Source of the DNA: Bacillota bacterium
GTDB taxonomy: Bacteria > Bacillota > Negativicutes > Sporomusales > UBA7701
Reading direction: 5' to 3'
Assembly: GCA_023415075.1 (NCBI GenBank)
Contig: JAEZLU010000255.1
Coordinates: 1 to 20,079, forward strand
DNA length: 20,079 nt
Position numbers and translations under genes: made by a program. Below are positions 1 through 7,132 of this stretch, piece after piece. Within the stretch, counting starts at the first letter, position 1; the number at the start of each line of letters is the position of its first letter. Under the pieces are notes generated by a model. That model made no database searches and was not told the DNA's origin. It worked only from the letters and a program-made list of their open reading frames with translations.

Positions 1-164
1 TGGTGACCCTGCCGGAGGGCGTGGAAATGGTAATGCCCGGCGATAACATCCAGATGAATATCGCCCTGATCACGCCGATCGCCATCGAGGAAGGCCTGCG
101 TTTCGCCATCCGCGAAGGCGGCCGCACTGTCGGCGCCGGCGTCGTCACCGCGATCCAGGAATAG
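1..164 (+). CDS. tuf: Elongation factor Tu, C-terminal fragment (partial at 5' end)
   Basis: The window opens inside a gene whose last 53 codons read as the C-terminal beta-barrel domain of EF-Tu. Recognisable pieces are MVMPGDN and RFAIREGGRTVGAG, which is the near-invariant EF-Tu ending. EF-Tu delivers aminoacyl-tRNA to the ribosome in a GTP-dependent way, and this domain 3 contacts tRNA and EF-Ts. The reading frame begins at base 3. It ends in two consecutive TAG codons (162-164 and 165-167), so termination is doubled. Placement just before rpsJ is the usual str-to-S10 junction in Firmicutes. The GTPase domain lies outside the window. Confidence 0.97.
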   Translation, partial: VTLPEGVEMVMPGDNIQMNIALITPIAIEEGLRFAIREGGRTVGAGVVTAIQE

Positions 165-178
165 TAGTGCAAAGCGTT

Positions 179-211
179 CGGGCGGGACGGCTTTTGAAGC
201 CGCCCTGCCCG
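179..211 (+). other. Strong GC hairpin in the tuf-rpsJ spacer
   Basis: Bases 179-191 and 199-211 form a 13-bp stem, with one G-T wobble and one A-C mismatch, around the loop TTTTGAA. There is no downstream T-run, so it is not a convincing intrinsic terminator. It may be an attenuator, an RNA processing site or a 3'-end stabiliser for tuf mRNA. The rest of the 165-340 spacer shows no gene and no convincing sigma-A promoter. A small hairpin (CCCGC/GCGGG) sits at 271-284. The role is inference. Confidence 0.35.
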
Positions 212-340
212 GACAATGCTCTTTCCCGGCGGAAGCGCGCTTTCGCCTAACGCGATGAGATGGGATGTTGCCCGCTCAGGCGGGGAAACTTCCATTGAGA
301 ATGTCCGATTCCCGAAACCGGGCGATAAGGAGGAAAATAA

Positions 341-652
341 ATGGCTAAGCAACAAAAAATCCGCATTCGTTTGAAGGCTTATGATCACAAGGCGCTTGAC
401 GCCAGCGCGGCGAAGATCGTCGATACGGCCAAGCGCACGGGCGCTATGGTTTCCGGTCCTATCCCTCTTCCCACCGAGAAAAATATTTTTACGATCCTAC
501 GTTCACCCCATGTCAATAAGGATTCGCGCGAGCAGTTCGAGATGAGAACCCACAAGCGTCTTATTGACATCGTTGAGCCGACCTCGAAGACGGTCGACGC
601 GCTGATGCGCCTCGATCTGCCGGCGGGCGTGGACATAGAGATCAAGCTGTAG
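341..652 (+). CDS. rpsJ: 30S ribosomal protein S10
   Basis: The 103-aa product has the full S10 length and the conserved block REQFEMRTHKRL near residues 65-76, with the RSPHVNKDS loop just before it. S10 sits in the head of the 30S subunit. As NusE it also pairs with NusB in transcription antitermination, which is established for the family. The ATG at 341 has an AAGGAGG site about 6 bases upstream. It is the first gene of the S10 block, separated from tuf by 176 bp and followed by rplC after 15 bp. No change from the family pattern is visible. Confidence 0.98.
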   Translation: MAKQQKIRIRLKAYDHKALDASAAKIVDTAKRTGAMVSGPIPLPTEKNIFTILRSPHVNKDSREQFEMRTHKRLIDIVEPTSKTVDALMRLDLPAGVDIEIKL

Positions 653-667
653 GAGGAGGTGGCACTC

Positions 668-1309
668 ATGGCTAAAGGTATTTTGGGCAAGAAACTCGGT
701 ATGACGCAAATTTTCACTGAGAAGGGCGAGGTTATCCCGGTTACCGTCGTGGAGGCCGGCAACAGCGTCGTCCTGCAGAGCAAGACTGTTGAGACCGACG
801 GCTATAACGCGGTGCAATTGGGCTTTGGCACTGTTAAGGATAAAAAGGTCACCAAGCCGCTGAAAGGCCATTTTGCTAAGGCTGGCGTCAAACCGGTCAA
901 ATTCATTCGCGAGCTCCGCCTGCCGACCGCTCCCGAGTATAAGGTCGGCGATGTGGTCGGCGTCGACGCGTTCAGCGAAGGCGAACTGGTGGACGTCAGC
1001 GGCACCGCCAAGGGCAAAGGCTTTGCCGGCGGCATCAAACGCCATAATTTCGCCCGTGGGCCGATGGCTCACGGCTCCAAGTCCCACCGCGAACCGGGCA
1101 CCATCGGGACCCGTACGAGCGGCGGCGGCGGCAAGGTTTTCAAAGGCAAGAAACTCCCCGGCCGGATGGGCGGGCACCGGGTTACCGTGCAGCGTCTGAA
1201 GGTCGCCAGGGTCGACCAGGCCCGCAACCTGATTCTCATCAAGGGCGCCGTTCCCGGACCGCGGGGTAGCTTCGTGGTTATCAGGGACACGGTAAAACCG
1301 GGAAAATAA
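668..1309 (+). CDS. rplC: 50S ribosomal protein L3
   Basis: L3 binds 23S rRNA early in assembly, and its long central loop reaches towards the peptidyl-transferase centre. The N-terminus MAKGILGKKLGMTQIF and the block GKKLPGRMGG are diagnostic. The start is taken at ATG 668, not at the in-frame GTG at 659, because the AGGAGGAGGT site at 651-660 would overlap that GTG but sits 7 bases before the ATG. The product is 213 aa, normal for bacteria. The glycine-rich stretch near residues 149-160 is the usual rRNA-contacting extension. Confidence 0.97.
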   Translation: MAKGILGKKLGMTQIFTEKGEVIPVTVVEAGNSVVLQSKTVETDGYNAVQLGFGTVKDKKVTKPLKGHFAKAGVKPVKFIRELRLPTAPEYKVGDVVGVDAFSEGELVDVSGTAKGKGFAGGIKRHNFARGPMAHGSKSHREPGTIGTRTSGGGGKVFKGKKLPGRMGGHRVTVQRLKVARVDQARNLILIKGAVPGPRGSFVVIRDTVKPGK

Positions 1310-1341
1310 TCTGCTCCCGGACGCGAAAGGAGGACTAAGAT

Positions 1342-1968
1342 ATGCCGAAAGTTGCAGTGTATAACATGTCCGGTAAGAAGACCGGCGAAATAGAGCTGAA
1401 CGACAGCGTGTTCGGCGTGGAAGTGAACGAGGCCGTACTTCACCAGGCGGTCGTTATGCAGCAGGCCAACCAGCGCCTGGGCACGGCTTCCACCAAGACT
1501 AAAGGTTTGGTCCGCGGCGGCGGCAGGAAACCCTGGCGCCAGAAAGGCACCGGCCGGGCCCGGTCCGGCAGCATCCGCTCGCCACTGTGGGTAGGCGGCG
1601 GCACGGTATTTGGCCCGCTGCCCCGCAGCTACGCCTTCTCGATGCCGCGCAAGGCCCGCCGTCTGGCCATCAAGTCGGCCCTGTCGGCCAAGGTTCAGGC
1701 CGGCGAGCTCTTAGTGATGGAAGACATCAGCTTCAAGGAGCCCAAGACCAAGAGCGTCGTCAAGATGCTGGACGACCTGAAGGTCGGCGACGACAAGGCG
1801 CTGATCATCATGGACGAGGTGAGCGAGAATGTCGAGAAATCGGCCCGCAACATCCCCGGCGTGAAGAGCATCAATTCGCTCGGTCTCAATGTGCTCGATC
1901 TTCTCTACCATGACAAGATTCTCATCACCAAAGACGCGGTCAGCAAGATAGAGGAGGTGTTGGCGTAA
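1342..1968 (+). CDS. rplD: 50S ribosomal protein L4
   Basis: The 208-aa product matches L4 in length. It carries the basic internal loop that lines the exit tunnel, seen as GGGRKPWRQKGTGRARSGS around residues 56-74. The C-terminal globular part includes the SINSLGLNVLDLL segment. In E. coli L4 represses its own operon and binds RNase E. Nothing in this sequence shows whether that holds here. The gene has an AAAGGAGG site and ATG start. Its TAA stop overlaps the ATG of rplW as TAATG, so the two are probably translationally coupled. Confidence 0.97.
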   Translation: MPKVAVYNMSGKKTGEIELNDSVFGVEVNEAVLHQAVVMQQANQRLGTASTKTKGLVRGGGRKPWRQKGTGRARSGSIRSPLWVGGGTVFGPLPRSYAFSMPRKARRLAIKSALSAKVQAGELLVMEDISFKEPKTKSVVKMLDDLKVGDDKALIIMDEVSENVEKSARNIPGVKSINSLGLNVLDLLYHDKILITKDAVSKIEEVLA

Positions 1969-2252
1969 TGAGTGCGCGCGACATCCTGATCCGTCCCCTC
2001 ATCACCGAGAAAGCGACGGCGATGATGGCCGACAATAAATACACCTTCGTTGTGCCGCTCAAAGCCAACAAGGTCGAGATTCGCCAGGCGGTCGAGCAGA
2101 TCTTCAAGGTGAAGGTGCTTGACGTCAATACCATCCGCGTCATGGGCAAAACCAAGCGGATGGGCCGAACTCAAGGTAAACGCCCGGATTACAAGAAAGC
2201 CATCGTTAAGCTGGCGCCCGGCCAAACTATTGAGTTCTTCGAAGGCTTATAA
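1968..2252 (+). CDS. rplW: 50S ribosomal protein L23
   Basis: L23 lies beside the polypeptide exit and is the docking site for trigger factor and SRP in bacteria. The 94-aa product has the N-terminal DILIRPLITEKAT motif and the VEQIFKVKVLDVNT core. The C-terminal basic extension contains KTKRMGRTQGKRPDYKKA, typical of the rRNA-binding loop. It starts at an ATG sharing one base with the rplD stop, and the GAGGAGG site at 1951-1957 lies inside the end of rplD. Confidence 0.97.
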   Translation: MSARDILIRPLITEKATAMMADNKYTFVVPLKANKVEIRQAVEQIFKVKVLDVNTIRVMGKTKRMGRTQGKRPDYKKAIVKLAPGQTIEFFEGL

Positions 2253-2274
2253 GAGGTTTTGAGGAGGGACATCA

Positions 2275-3102
2275 ATGGCAGTAAAGTCCTTTAAACCCTA
2301 CGCTCCTGGACGTCGGTTCATGACGGTGGCCAGCTTCGACGAGATCACCACCGCCAAGCCGGAAAAGTCGCTGACCGAGCGCCTGCACAAGCACGGCGGC
2401 CGCAATCAGCAGGGCCGCCTGACGGTGCGCCACCAGGGCGGGGGCCATAAGCGTTTATACAGGATAATCGATTTCAAGCGTGATAAAGACGGCGTGCCGG
2501 CCAAGGTTGCCAGCATCGAGTATGATCCCAACCGCTCGGCCCGTATCGCCCTTCTCCACTACGCCGACGGCGAGAAGCGCTACATCCTGGCGCCGAACGG
2601 CCTGAAGGTCGGCGACACCATCCAGAGCGGTCAAGGCGCCGACATCAAAGTCGGCAACGCCCTCGCCCTCCAGGATATTCCGGTGGGCACGACGGTCCAC
2701 AATATCGAGATGAAGATCGGCAAGGGCGGGCAGCTTGTCCGCAGCGCCGGCGCCGGCGCCCAGCTGATGGCCAAGGAGAGCGGCCACGCGCTGCTTCGCC
2801 TGCCGTCGGGCGAACTCCGCAAGGTGCATGTGAACTGCAAGGCTACCATCGGCCAGGTGGGCAACCTGGAACACGAGAATGTCACCGTCGGCAAAGCCGG
2901 CCGTTCCCGCTGGCTGGGCATCCGTCCCGCCAACCGCGGCGTGGCGATGAACCCGATCGACCATCCGCACGGCGGTGGCGAAGGCCGTTCGCCTGTCGGC
3001 CGCAAGCATCCGGTTACGCCTTGGGGCCACCACGCCATGGGCGCCAAAACCCGCGGCAAGAAGCCTTCTGACCGGCTGATTGTCAAGAGAAGGACGAAAT
3101 AA
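2275..3102 (+). CDS. rplB: 50S ribosomal protein L2
   Basis: L2 is among the most conserved ribosomal proteins and supports subunit association and the peptidyl-transferase region. The 275-aa product shows the RNA-binding core (RLTVRHQGGGHKRLYR near residue 48) and the C-terminal signature HPHGGGEGRSPVGRKHP. That signature includes the histidine implicated in peptidyl-transferase function in E. coli. The ATG at 2275 follows a GAGGAGGG site. The C-terminus ends in the expected basic tail (DRLIVKRRTK). Length and motifs are complete. Confidence 0.98.
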   Translation: MAVKSFKPYAPGRRFMTVASFDEITTAKPEKSLTERLHKHGGRNQQGRLTVRHQGGGHKRLYRIIDFKRDKDGVPAKVASIEYDPNRSARIALLHYADGEKRYILAPNGLKVGDTIQSGQGADIKVGNALALQDIPVGTTVHNIEMKIGKGGQLVRSAGAGAQLMAKESGHALLRLPSGELRKVHVNCKATIGQVGNLEHENVTVGKAGRSRWLGIRPANRGVAMNPIDHPHGGGEGRSPVGRKHPVTPWGHHAMGAKTRGKKPSDRLIVKRRTK

Positions 3103-3127
3103 GGCATAGCGAAGGGAGGCCTGGAAG

Positions 3128-3412
3128 GTGTCAAGATCAATTAAAAAGGGCCCGTATGTGCACGAGAGCCTGCTGAAGAAGATAAAAGCAATGAACGCCA
3201 AGAACGAGAAAAAGGTCGTCAAGACCTGGTCGCGGGCGTCGACCATCCTGCCCAACTTTGTTGGCCACACCATCGCGGTGCACGACGGCCGCAAGCATGT
3301 GCCGGTGTATGTCACCGAGGACATGGTAGGTCACAAACTGGGCGAGTTTGCGCCGACCCGTACTTTCCGGGGGCACGGCGGCCATACCGAAAGAACCACG
3401 GCTCTGAAGTAG
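3128..3412 (+). CDS. rpsS: 30S ribosomal protein S19
   Basis: S19 forms a head complex with S13 near the A-site tRNA. The 94-aa sequence is full length, beginning MSRSIKKGPYV and containing FVGHTIAVHDGRKH and GHKLGEFAPTRTF. Translation starts at GTG 3128. No nearby in-frame ATG would keep the conserved N-terminus, and a GAAGGGAGG site lies about 9 bases upstream. It sits between rplB and rplV as in nearly all bacteria. Confidence 0.97.
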   Translation: MSRSIKKGPYVHESLLKKIKAMNAKNEKKVVKTWSRASTILPNFVGHTIAVHDGRKHVPVYVTEDMVGHKLGEFAPTRTFRGHGGHTERTTALK

Positions 3413-3433
3413 CCGACCGAGAGGGGGTTTAAA

Positions 3434-3766
3434 ATGGAAGCCAAGGCAATTGCCAAATACATTCGGATTTCGCCGCGAAAAGTCCGCATCGTCATCGACC
3501 TCATCCGCGGCAAGAATGTCGGCGAGGCGTTCGCTATTTTGAAGCACACGCCAAAGGCTGCGTCCGAAGTCGTCGAGAAGGTGCTCAAGTCGGCGGTCGC
3601 CAATGCCGAGCACAACTACGATATGAATTCCGATAAGCTCTATGTCGCCGCCGCTTACGCCGACCAGGGCCCGACTTTAAAGCGCATCCATCCGCGCTCC
3701 CGCGGCCAGGCCTTCAAAATCCTGAAGCGGTCGAGTCACGTGACGGTAGTCGTAAAAGAAAGATAA
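3434..3766 (+). CDS. rplV: 50S ribosomal protein L22
   Basis: L22 touches all domains of 23S rRNA, and its beta-hairpin narrows the exit tunnel; changes there give macrolide resistance in other bacteria. The 110-aa product carries ISPRKVRIVIDLIRGK at the N-terminus. The hairpin region (KRIHPRSRGQAFKILKRSSH) is intact with no visible deletion. Start ATG 3434 is preceded by GAGGGGG. Length is ordinary for Firmicutes (about 110-113 aa). Confidence 0.97.
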   Translation: MEAKAIAKYIRISPRKVRIVIDLIRGKNVGEAFAILKHTPKAASEVVEKVLKSAVANAEHNYDMNSDKLYVAAAYADQGPTLKRIHPRSRGQAFKILKRSSHVTVVVKER

Positions 3767-3787
3767 GCGGCGAAGGAGGGAAAGAGA

Positions 3788-4543
3788 GTGGGTCAAAAAG
3801 TCAATCCGCATGGTCTAAGGATCGGCGTGATCAAGAGCTGGGACGCCAAGTGGTTCGCTGACAAGGATTATGCGAAACTTCTCCACGAGGATATCAAGGT
3901 TCGTAATTTTATCAAGAACAAGTTGTACGCCGCCGGGGTTTCCCGGGTGGAAATAGAGCGGGCCGCCAACCGCGTGAAGGTGACCATTCATACCGGCAAG
4001 CCGGGTATGGTTATCGGCCGCGGCGGTGCCGGCATCGAGGAACTGAAGAAGAACCTCAAGGCGCTGATCGACAAGGCTGTTGACGTCAACATCGCCGAGA
4101 TCAAGCAGGCAGAGCTCGACGCCACGCTGGTGGCCGAGAATATTGCCGCCCAACTCGAGAAGCGCATCGCTTTCCGCCGGGCTATGAAGCAGTCGGTGGG
4201 TCGCACTATGCGTATGGGCGCCAAGGGTATCAAGGTTATGGTCGGCGGTCGCCTCGGCGGCGCCGAAATCGCCCGTACCGAAAGCTACCGCGAGGGCAGC
4301 ATACCGCTGCATACTCTCAGAGCCGACATCGACTATGGTACGGCTGAGGCCAAAACGACCTACGGCCGCATCGGCGTCAAGGTTTGGATCTATAAGGGCG
4401 AAGTCCTGCCCCAGGCTCCCAAGGGCGAAGCACGGCCGGAGTTCAAGGCCGAAGCCAGGCCCGAGGCTGCCGAAGCCAAGCGGCCGCCCCGCCGGCCTGC
4501 CAAGAAGGACGTTGCCGCCCCTGCCGAAGGGAGCGATATGTAA
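3788..4543 (+). CDS. rpsC: 30S ribosomal protein S3 with extended C-terminal tail
   Basis: S3 lies at the mRNA entry site and contributes to ribosomal helicase activity. The 251-aa product starts at GTG 3788 behind a GAAGGAGGG site and begins MGQKVNPHGLRIG. A type II KH domain is visible, with its GRGG loop at residues 77-80, and the S3 C-terminal domain runs to about residue 208. From about residue 211 there is a roughly 40-residue tail of low complexity rich in Ala, Glu, Lys, Arg and Pro, with repeated EARPE units. The common Bacilli form (about 218 aa) lacks this tail. The stop overlaps the rplP start as TAATG. Confidence 0.97.
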   Translation: MGQKVNPHGLRIGVIKSWDAKWFADKDYAKLLHEDIKVRNFIKNKLYAAGVSRVEIERAANRVKVTIHTGKPGMVIGRGGAGIEELKKNLKALIDKAVDVNIAEIKQAELDATLVAENIAAQLEKRIAFRRAMKQSVGRTMRMGAKGIKVMVGGRLGGAEIARTESYREGSIPLHTLRADIDYGTAEAKTTYGRIGVKVWIYKGEVLPQAPKGEARPEFKAEARPEAAEAKRPPRRPAKKDVAAPAEGSDM

Positions 4544-4992
4544 TGTTATTGCCGAAACGGGTAAAACATCGTAAACAGTTCCGCGGTCGTATGACCGGTA
4601 AAGCTAATAAGGGCAACACCGTCAGCCACGGCGAGTTTGGCCTGGCGGCTCTCGAGCCGGCCTGGATCACCAACCGCCAGATCGAGGCGGCCCGTATCGC
4701 CATGACCCGTTATATCAAGCGTGGCGGCCAGGTCTGGATCAAGATTTTCCCCGATAAGCCGATTACCGCCAAGCCGGCCGAGACCCGCATGGGTAGCGGC
4801 AAGGGCTCGCCCGAGTACTGGGTAGCGGTCGTGAAACCCGGCCGCGTTATGTTCGAACTCGCCGGCGTGCCTGAAGAGCTGGCCAAAGAGGCCCTGCGTC
4901 TTGCTGCCCACAAGTTGCCCATCAAGACCAAGTTCGTCCGTAAGGATGAAGTGGCCGAGGGCCACGAAGAAACGGGTGGTGAAGTACAATGA
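4543..4992 (+). CDS. rplP: 50S ribosomal protein L16
   Basis: L16 helps position the tRNA elbow at the A site and is added late in 50S assembly. The 149-aa product starts MLLPKRVKHRKQFRGRM and contains WIKIFPDKPIT and RMGSGKGSPEYWVAVV. The arginine of the RMGSGKG loop is hydroxylated in E. coli. The C-terminal tail is acidic and a few residues longer than in Bacillus. The ATG shares its A with the rpsC stop. The gene ends in a 4-base ATGA overlap with rpmC, so the run rpsC-rplP-rpmC is tightly coupled. Confidence 0.97.
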   Translation: MLLPKRVKHRKQFRGRMTGKANKGNTVSHGEFGLAALEPAWITNRQIEAARIAMTRYIKRGGQVWIKIFPDKPITAKPAETRMGSGKGSPEYWVAVVKPGRVMFELAGVPEELAKEALRLAAHKLPIKTKFVRKDEVAEGHEETGGEVQ

Positions 4993-5192
4993 AGGCAAAA
5001 GAGATTCGCGATATGAGCCTGAATGAGCTTGACCAGAAGCTGGTCGGCCTCAAGGATGAACTGTTCAACCTGCGCTTCCAGCACGCTACCGGTCAGCTGG
5101 AAAACCCGATGCGGATCAAGGAAGTCAAGAAGTCGATTGCCCGCATTAAGACCATCCAGCGCGAGCGCGAGCTGCAGACTAAGCAGGCTTAA
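4989..5192 (+). CDS. rpmC: 50S ribosomal protein L29
   Basis: L29 is a small two-helix protein near the exit tunnel next to L23. The 67-aa product has the usual form: MKAKEIRDMSLNEL, then KDELFNLRFQHATGQLEN, then a basic second helix with KKSIARIKTIQRER. The start ATG overlaps the rplP stop (ATGA). Unlike the other junctions, the next gene begins only after a 104-bp gap. Confidence 0.96.
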   Translation: MKAKEIRDMSLNELDQKLVGLKDELFNLRFQHATGQLENPMRIKEVKKSIARIKTIQRERELQTKQA

Positions 5193-5296
5193 GGTGGCAG
5201 AAGATTTAGGCTGGACCAAAACGAGCATAGCTAGGCGACGTTTGGGGACAGCCGGCTATAGTGTCTAGGCACAAGTCGGAAGGAGGGCTAGGAAAG
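5193..5296 (+). other. Unusually long rpmC-rpsQ spacer with a 24-codon open frame
   Basis: Most gaps in this cluster are 0-35 bp, but this one is 104 bp. It contains a short open frame from GTG 5194 to TAG 5268 (24 codons, starting VAEDLGW) with no good ribosome binding site of its own, so it is probably not a gene. A weak stem pairs ATAGC and GGC with GCC and GCTAT over about 5227-5260. The rpsQ binding site (AAGGAGG) lies at 5280-5286. No promoter or terminator is clear. Confidence 0.35.
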
Positions 5297-5557
5297 GTGA
5301 CGGAGGAAAGAAACGAACGCAAGGTTCGGATTGGTAAAGTTGTCAGCGATAAGATGCAGAAGACGGTAGTGGTTGCCGTGGAGCGTCTGGTGCGGCATAC
5401 CCTCTACAATAAACCGGTCAAGACGACTACCAAGTTCAAGGCCCATGACGAGAACAACGAGAGCCATGTAGGCGATACCGTTAAGATTATGGAAACCCGG
5501 CCGCTGTCGAAGGATAAGCGCTGGCGCGTTGTCGAGATTTTGGAAAAGGCGAAGTAG
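5297..5557 (+). CDS. rpsQ: 30S ribosomal protein S17
   Basis: S17 is a primary 16S rRNA binder with an OB-fold. The 86-aa product reads MTEERNERKVRIGKVVSDKM, followed by QKTVVVAVERLVRH and the basic HPLY-type loop (HTLYNKPVKTTTKFKAHDE). The chosen start is GTG 5297, 10 bases after AAGGAGG. It gives the normal family length (84-87 aa). An in-frame GTG at 5261 would add 12 unrelated residues and has no binding site, so it was not used. Confidence 0.95.
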   Translation: MTEERNERKVRIGKVVSDKMQKTVVVAVERLVRHTLYNKPVKTTTKFKAHDENNESHVGDTVKIMETRPLSKDKRWRVVEILEKAK

Positions 5558-5606
5558 GCCGGACGCGTAGTCTGAGCCGGTTTTGCCGTGCAAAGGAGGG
5601 AATACG

Positions 5607-5975
5607 ATGATCCAACAAGAGACCAGGCTTAACGTTGCTGATAATACCGGCGCCAAGGAGATTCTGTGCATCAGAGTCATGGGCGGCTCCTATCGCCGCT
5701 ATGCCAACATCGGCGATATTATCGTGGCCACTGTGAAGGACGCCACACCCGGCGGCGTGGTCAAGAAGGGCGACGTTGTTAAAGCGGTTGTCGTTCGTTC
5801 GCAGAAAGGTTTGCGTCGCGTTGACGGCTCGTATATTAAGTTCGACGAGAATGCCGCGGTGATCATCAAGGACGATAAGAGCCCGCGCGGCACCCGTATT
5901 TTTGGGCCGGTGGCCCGGGAACTGCGCGATAAGGATTTCATGAAGATCGTATCGCTGGCGCCGGAAGTTATCTAG
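5607..5975 (+). CDS. rplN: 50S ribosomal protein L14
   Basis: L14 sits at the subunit interface and contacts 16S rRNA; RsfS binds it during subunit silencing. The 122-aa product matches the family length exactly. It starts MIQQETRLNVADNTGAKEI and contains RSQKGLRRVDGSYIKF and the terminal IVSLAPEVI. ATG 5607 lies 6 bases after AAAGGAGGG. An upstream in-frame GTG at 5583 would add 8 residues and place the binding site inside the gene, so it was rejected. Confidence 0.97.
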   Translation: MIQQETRLNVADNTGAKEILCIRVMGGSYRRYANIGDIIVATVKDATPGGVVKKGDVVKAVVVRSQKGLRRVDGSYIKFDENAAVIIKDDKSPRGTRIFGPVARELRDKDFMKIVSLAPEVI

Positions 5976-5998
5976 CTGTTTGAGGAGGTGTCCAAAAG

Positions 5999-6337
5999 AT
6001 GTCCGAGAGCGTTAAACTCCATGTTAGAAAAGGCGACACCGTGCTCATCCTGTCCGGCAAAGACAAGGGCAAGAAGGGCAAGATAATCGAGGCGCTGCCG
6101 AAAAAAGGCAAGATTATCGTCGAGGGTGTCAATAAGGTTAAGCGTCACGCTAAACCGACCCAGAAGACGCCTCAGGGCGGTATCCTGGTGAAGGAAGCGC
6201 CGCTGTCCTCGTCCAAGGCCATGCTGGTTTGCCCGGCCTGCGACAAGCCGACCCGCATCAGAAAGACGGCGATCGCCGCCGGCGGCTTTGCCCGCAGCTG
6301 CAAGCACTGCGGCGAAATCATCGACAAGGATAAGTAG
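5999..6337 (+). CDS. rplX: 50S ribosomal protein L24 with Cys4 zinc ribbon
   Basis: L24 starts 50S assembly by binding the 5' end of 23S rRNA. The N-terminal KOW motif is visible (KGDTVLILSGKDKGKKGKI, residues 11-29). The 112-aa product also has Cys78, Cys81, Cys101 and Cys104 in two CxxC pairs, a likely zinc ribbon that occurs in many Firmicutes L24 proteins. The start ATG has a TGAGGAGG site 9 bases upstream. It lies in the usual rplN-rplX-rplE order. Confidence 0.97.
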   Translation: MSESVKLHVRKGDTVLILSGKDKGKKGKIIEALPKKGKIIVEGVNKVKRHAKPTQKTPQGGILVKEAPLSSSKAMLVCPACDKPTRIRKTAIAAGGFARSCKHCGEIIDKDK

Positions 6338-6362
6338 ACGCGCAGAAAGGAGGTAACTAGCT

Positions 6363-6905
6363 ATGGCCAGATTGAAAGACAAGTTTTTGAAGGAAGTCGC
6401 CCCGGCCCTTATGGAGAAGTTCGGCTACAAGAACGTTATGGAGATCCCCAAGATCGAGAAGGTAGTCGTGAACATGGGCGTGGGCGAGGCAGTAGGCAAT
6501 CCCAAGGCGCTTGATGCCGCCGTGAACGACCTGATGACCATCGTCGGCCAGCGGCCGGTGGTGACCCGGGCCAAGAAGTCTATCGCGGCGTTTAAGATTC
6601 GTGAAGGTATGGCGATAGGGACCAAGGTTACTCTGCGCGGCGAACGGATGTATCAGTTCCTGGATAAGCTGTTCAACGTCGCTCTGCCGCGGGTCCGCGA
6701 CTTCCGCGGAGTTAGCCCGAAGGCTTTCGACGGACGGGGTAATTACACCCTCGGCATCAAGGAGCAACTTATTTTTCCGGAGATCGATTACGACAAGGTT
6801 GATAAGATCCGCGGCATGGATATCATCGTCGTTACTACCGCCAAATCGGACGAAGAGGCGCGGGAGCTTCTGAAACTGATGGGCATGCCGTTCAGCGCTG
6901 CGTAA
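6363..6905 (+). CDS. rplE: 50S ribosomal protein L5
   Basis: L5 binds 5S rRNA and bridges the 50S central protuberance to S13 and P-site tRNA. The 180-aa product shows KIEKVVVNMGVGEAV near residue 30, the block GQRPVVTRAKKSIAAFKIRE, and the C-terminal DYDKVDKIRGMDIIVVTTA. A typical AAAGGAGG site precedes ATG 6363. The gene is followed after 15 bp by the zinc-type rpsN. Length and motifs are standard. Confidence 0.97.
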   Translation: MARLKDKFLKEVAPALMEKFGYKNVMEIPKIEKVVVNMGVGEAVGNPKALDAAVNDLMTIVGQRPVVTRAKKSIAAFKIREGMAIGTKVTLRGERMYQFLDKLFNVALPRVRDFRGVSPKAFDGRGNYTLGIKEQLIFPEIDYDKVDKIRGMDIIVVTTAKSDEEARELLKLMGMPFSAA

Positions 6906-6920
6906 AGAGGAGGGAAAGTT

Positions 6921-7106
6921 GTGGCCAAGAAGGCGCTTATCGAGAAGTGGAAAGGCGAACCGAAGTTTAAGGTCCGCAAGTATAATCGCTGCAAGCTTTG
7001 TGGTCGCCCGCACGGATATCTGCGCAAGTTTGAGATGTGCCGGATTTGCTTCCGGAAACTCAGCTACCAAGGCGCTATTCCCGGCGTGACAAAAGCTAGT
7101 TGGTAA
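6921..7106 (+). CDS. rpsZ: 30S ribosomal protein S14, zinc-binding (type Z)
   Basis: The 61-aa product is the short zinc-dependent form of S14, with Cys24, Cys27, Cys40 and Cys43 in two CxxC pairs, and ends in PGVTKASW as in the family. S14 belongs to the late-assembling 30S head. Many bacteria keep a zinc-free paralogue elsewhere that is induced under zinc starvation; none is in this window. Translation starts at GTG 6921 behind AGAGGAGGG. The symbol rpsN is also used for this gene. Confidence 0.97.
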   Translation: MAKKALIEKWKGEPKFKVRKYNRCKLCGRPHGYLRKFEMCRICFRKLSYQGAIPGVTKASW

Positions 7107-7132
7107 AAGCAACCGAAGGGAGGTTATAGGCA

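Noticed and set aside
2455..3324. Long open frame on the - strand opposite rplB and rpsS (289 codons)
   Set aside because: It lies fully opposite two unmistakable ribosomal genes, has no ribosome binding site, and its arginine/alanine-rich composition is the usual mirror of GC-rich coding DNA.
5194..5268. 24-codon frame between rpmC and rpsQ as a gene
   Set aside because: No ribosome binding site ahead of the GTG and no recognisable peptide; kept only as part of the odd-spacer finding.
5261..5296. N-terminal extension of S17 from GTG 5261
   Set aside because: Added residues are unlike S17 and the good AAGGAGG site serves GTG 5297.
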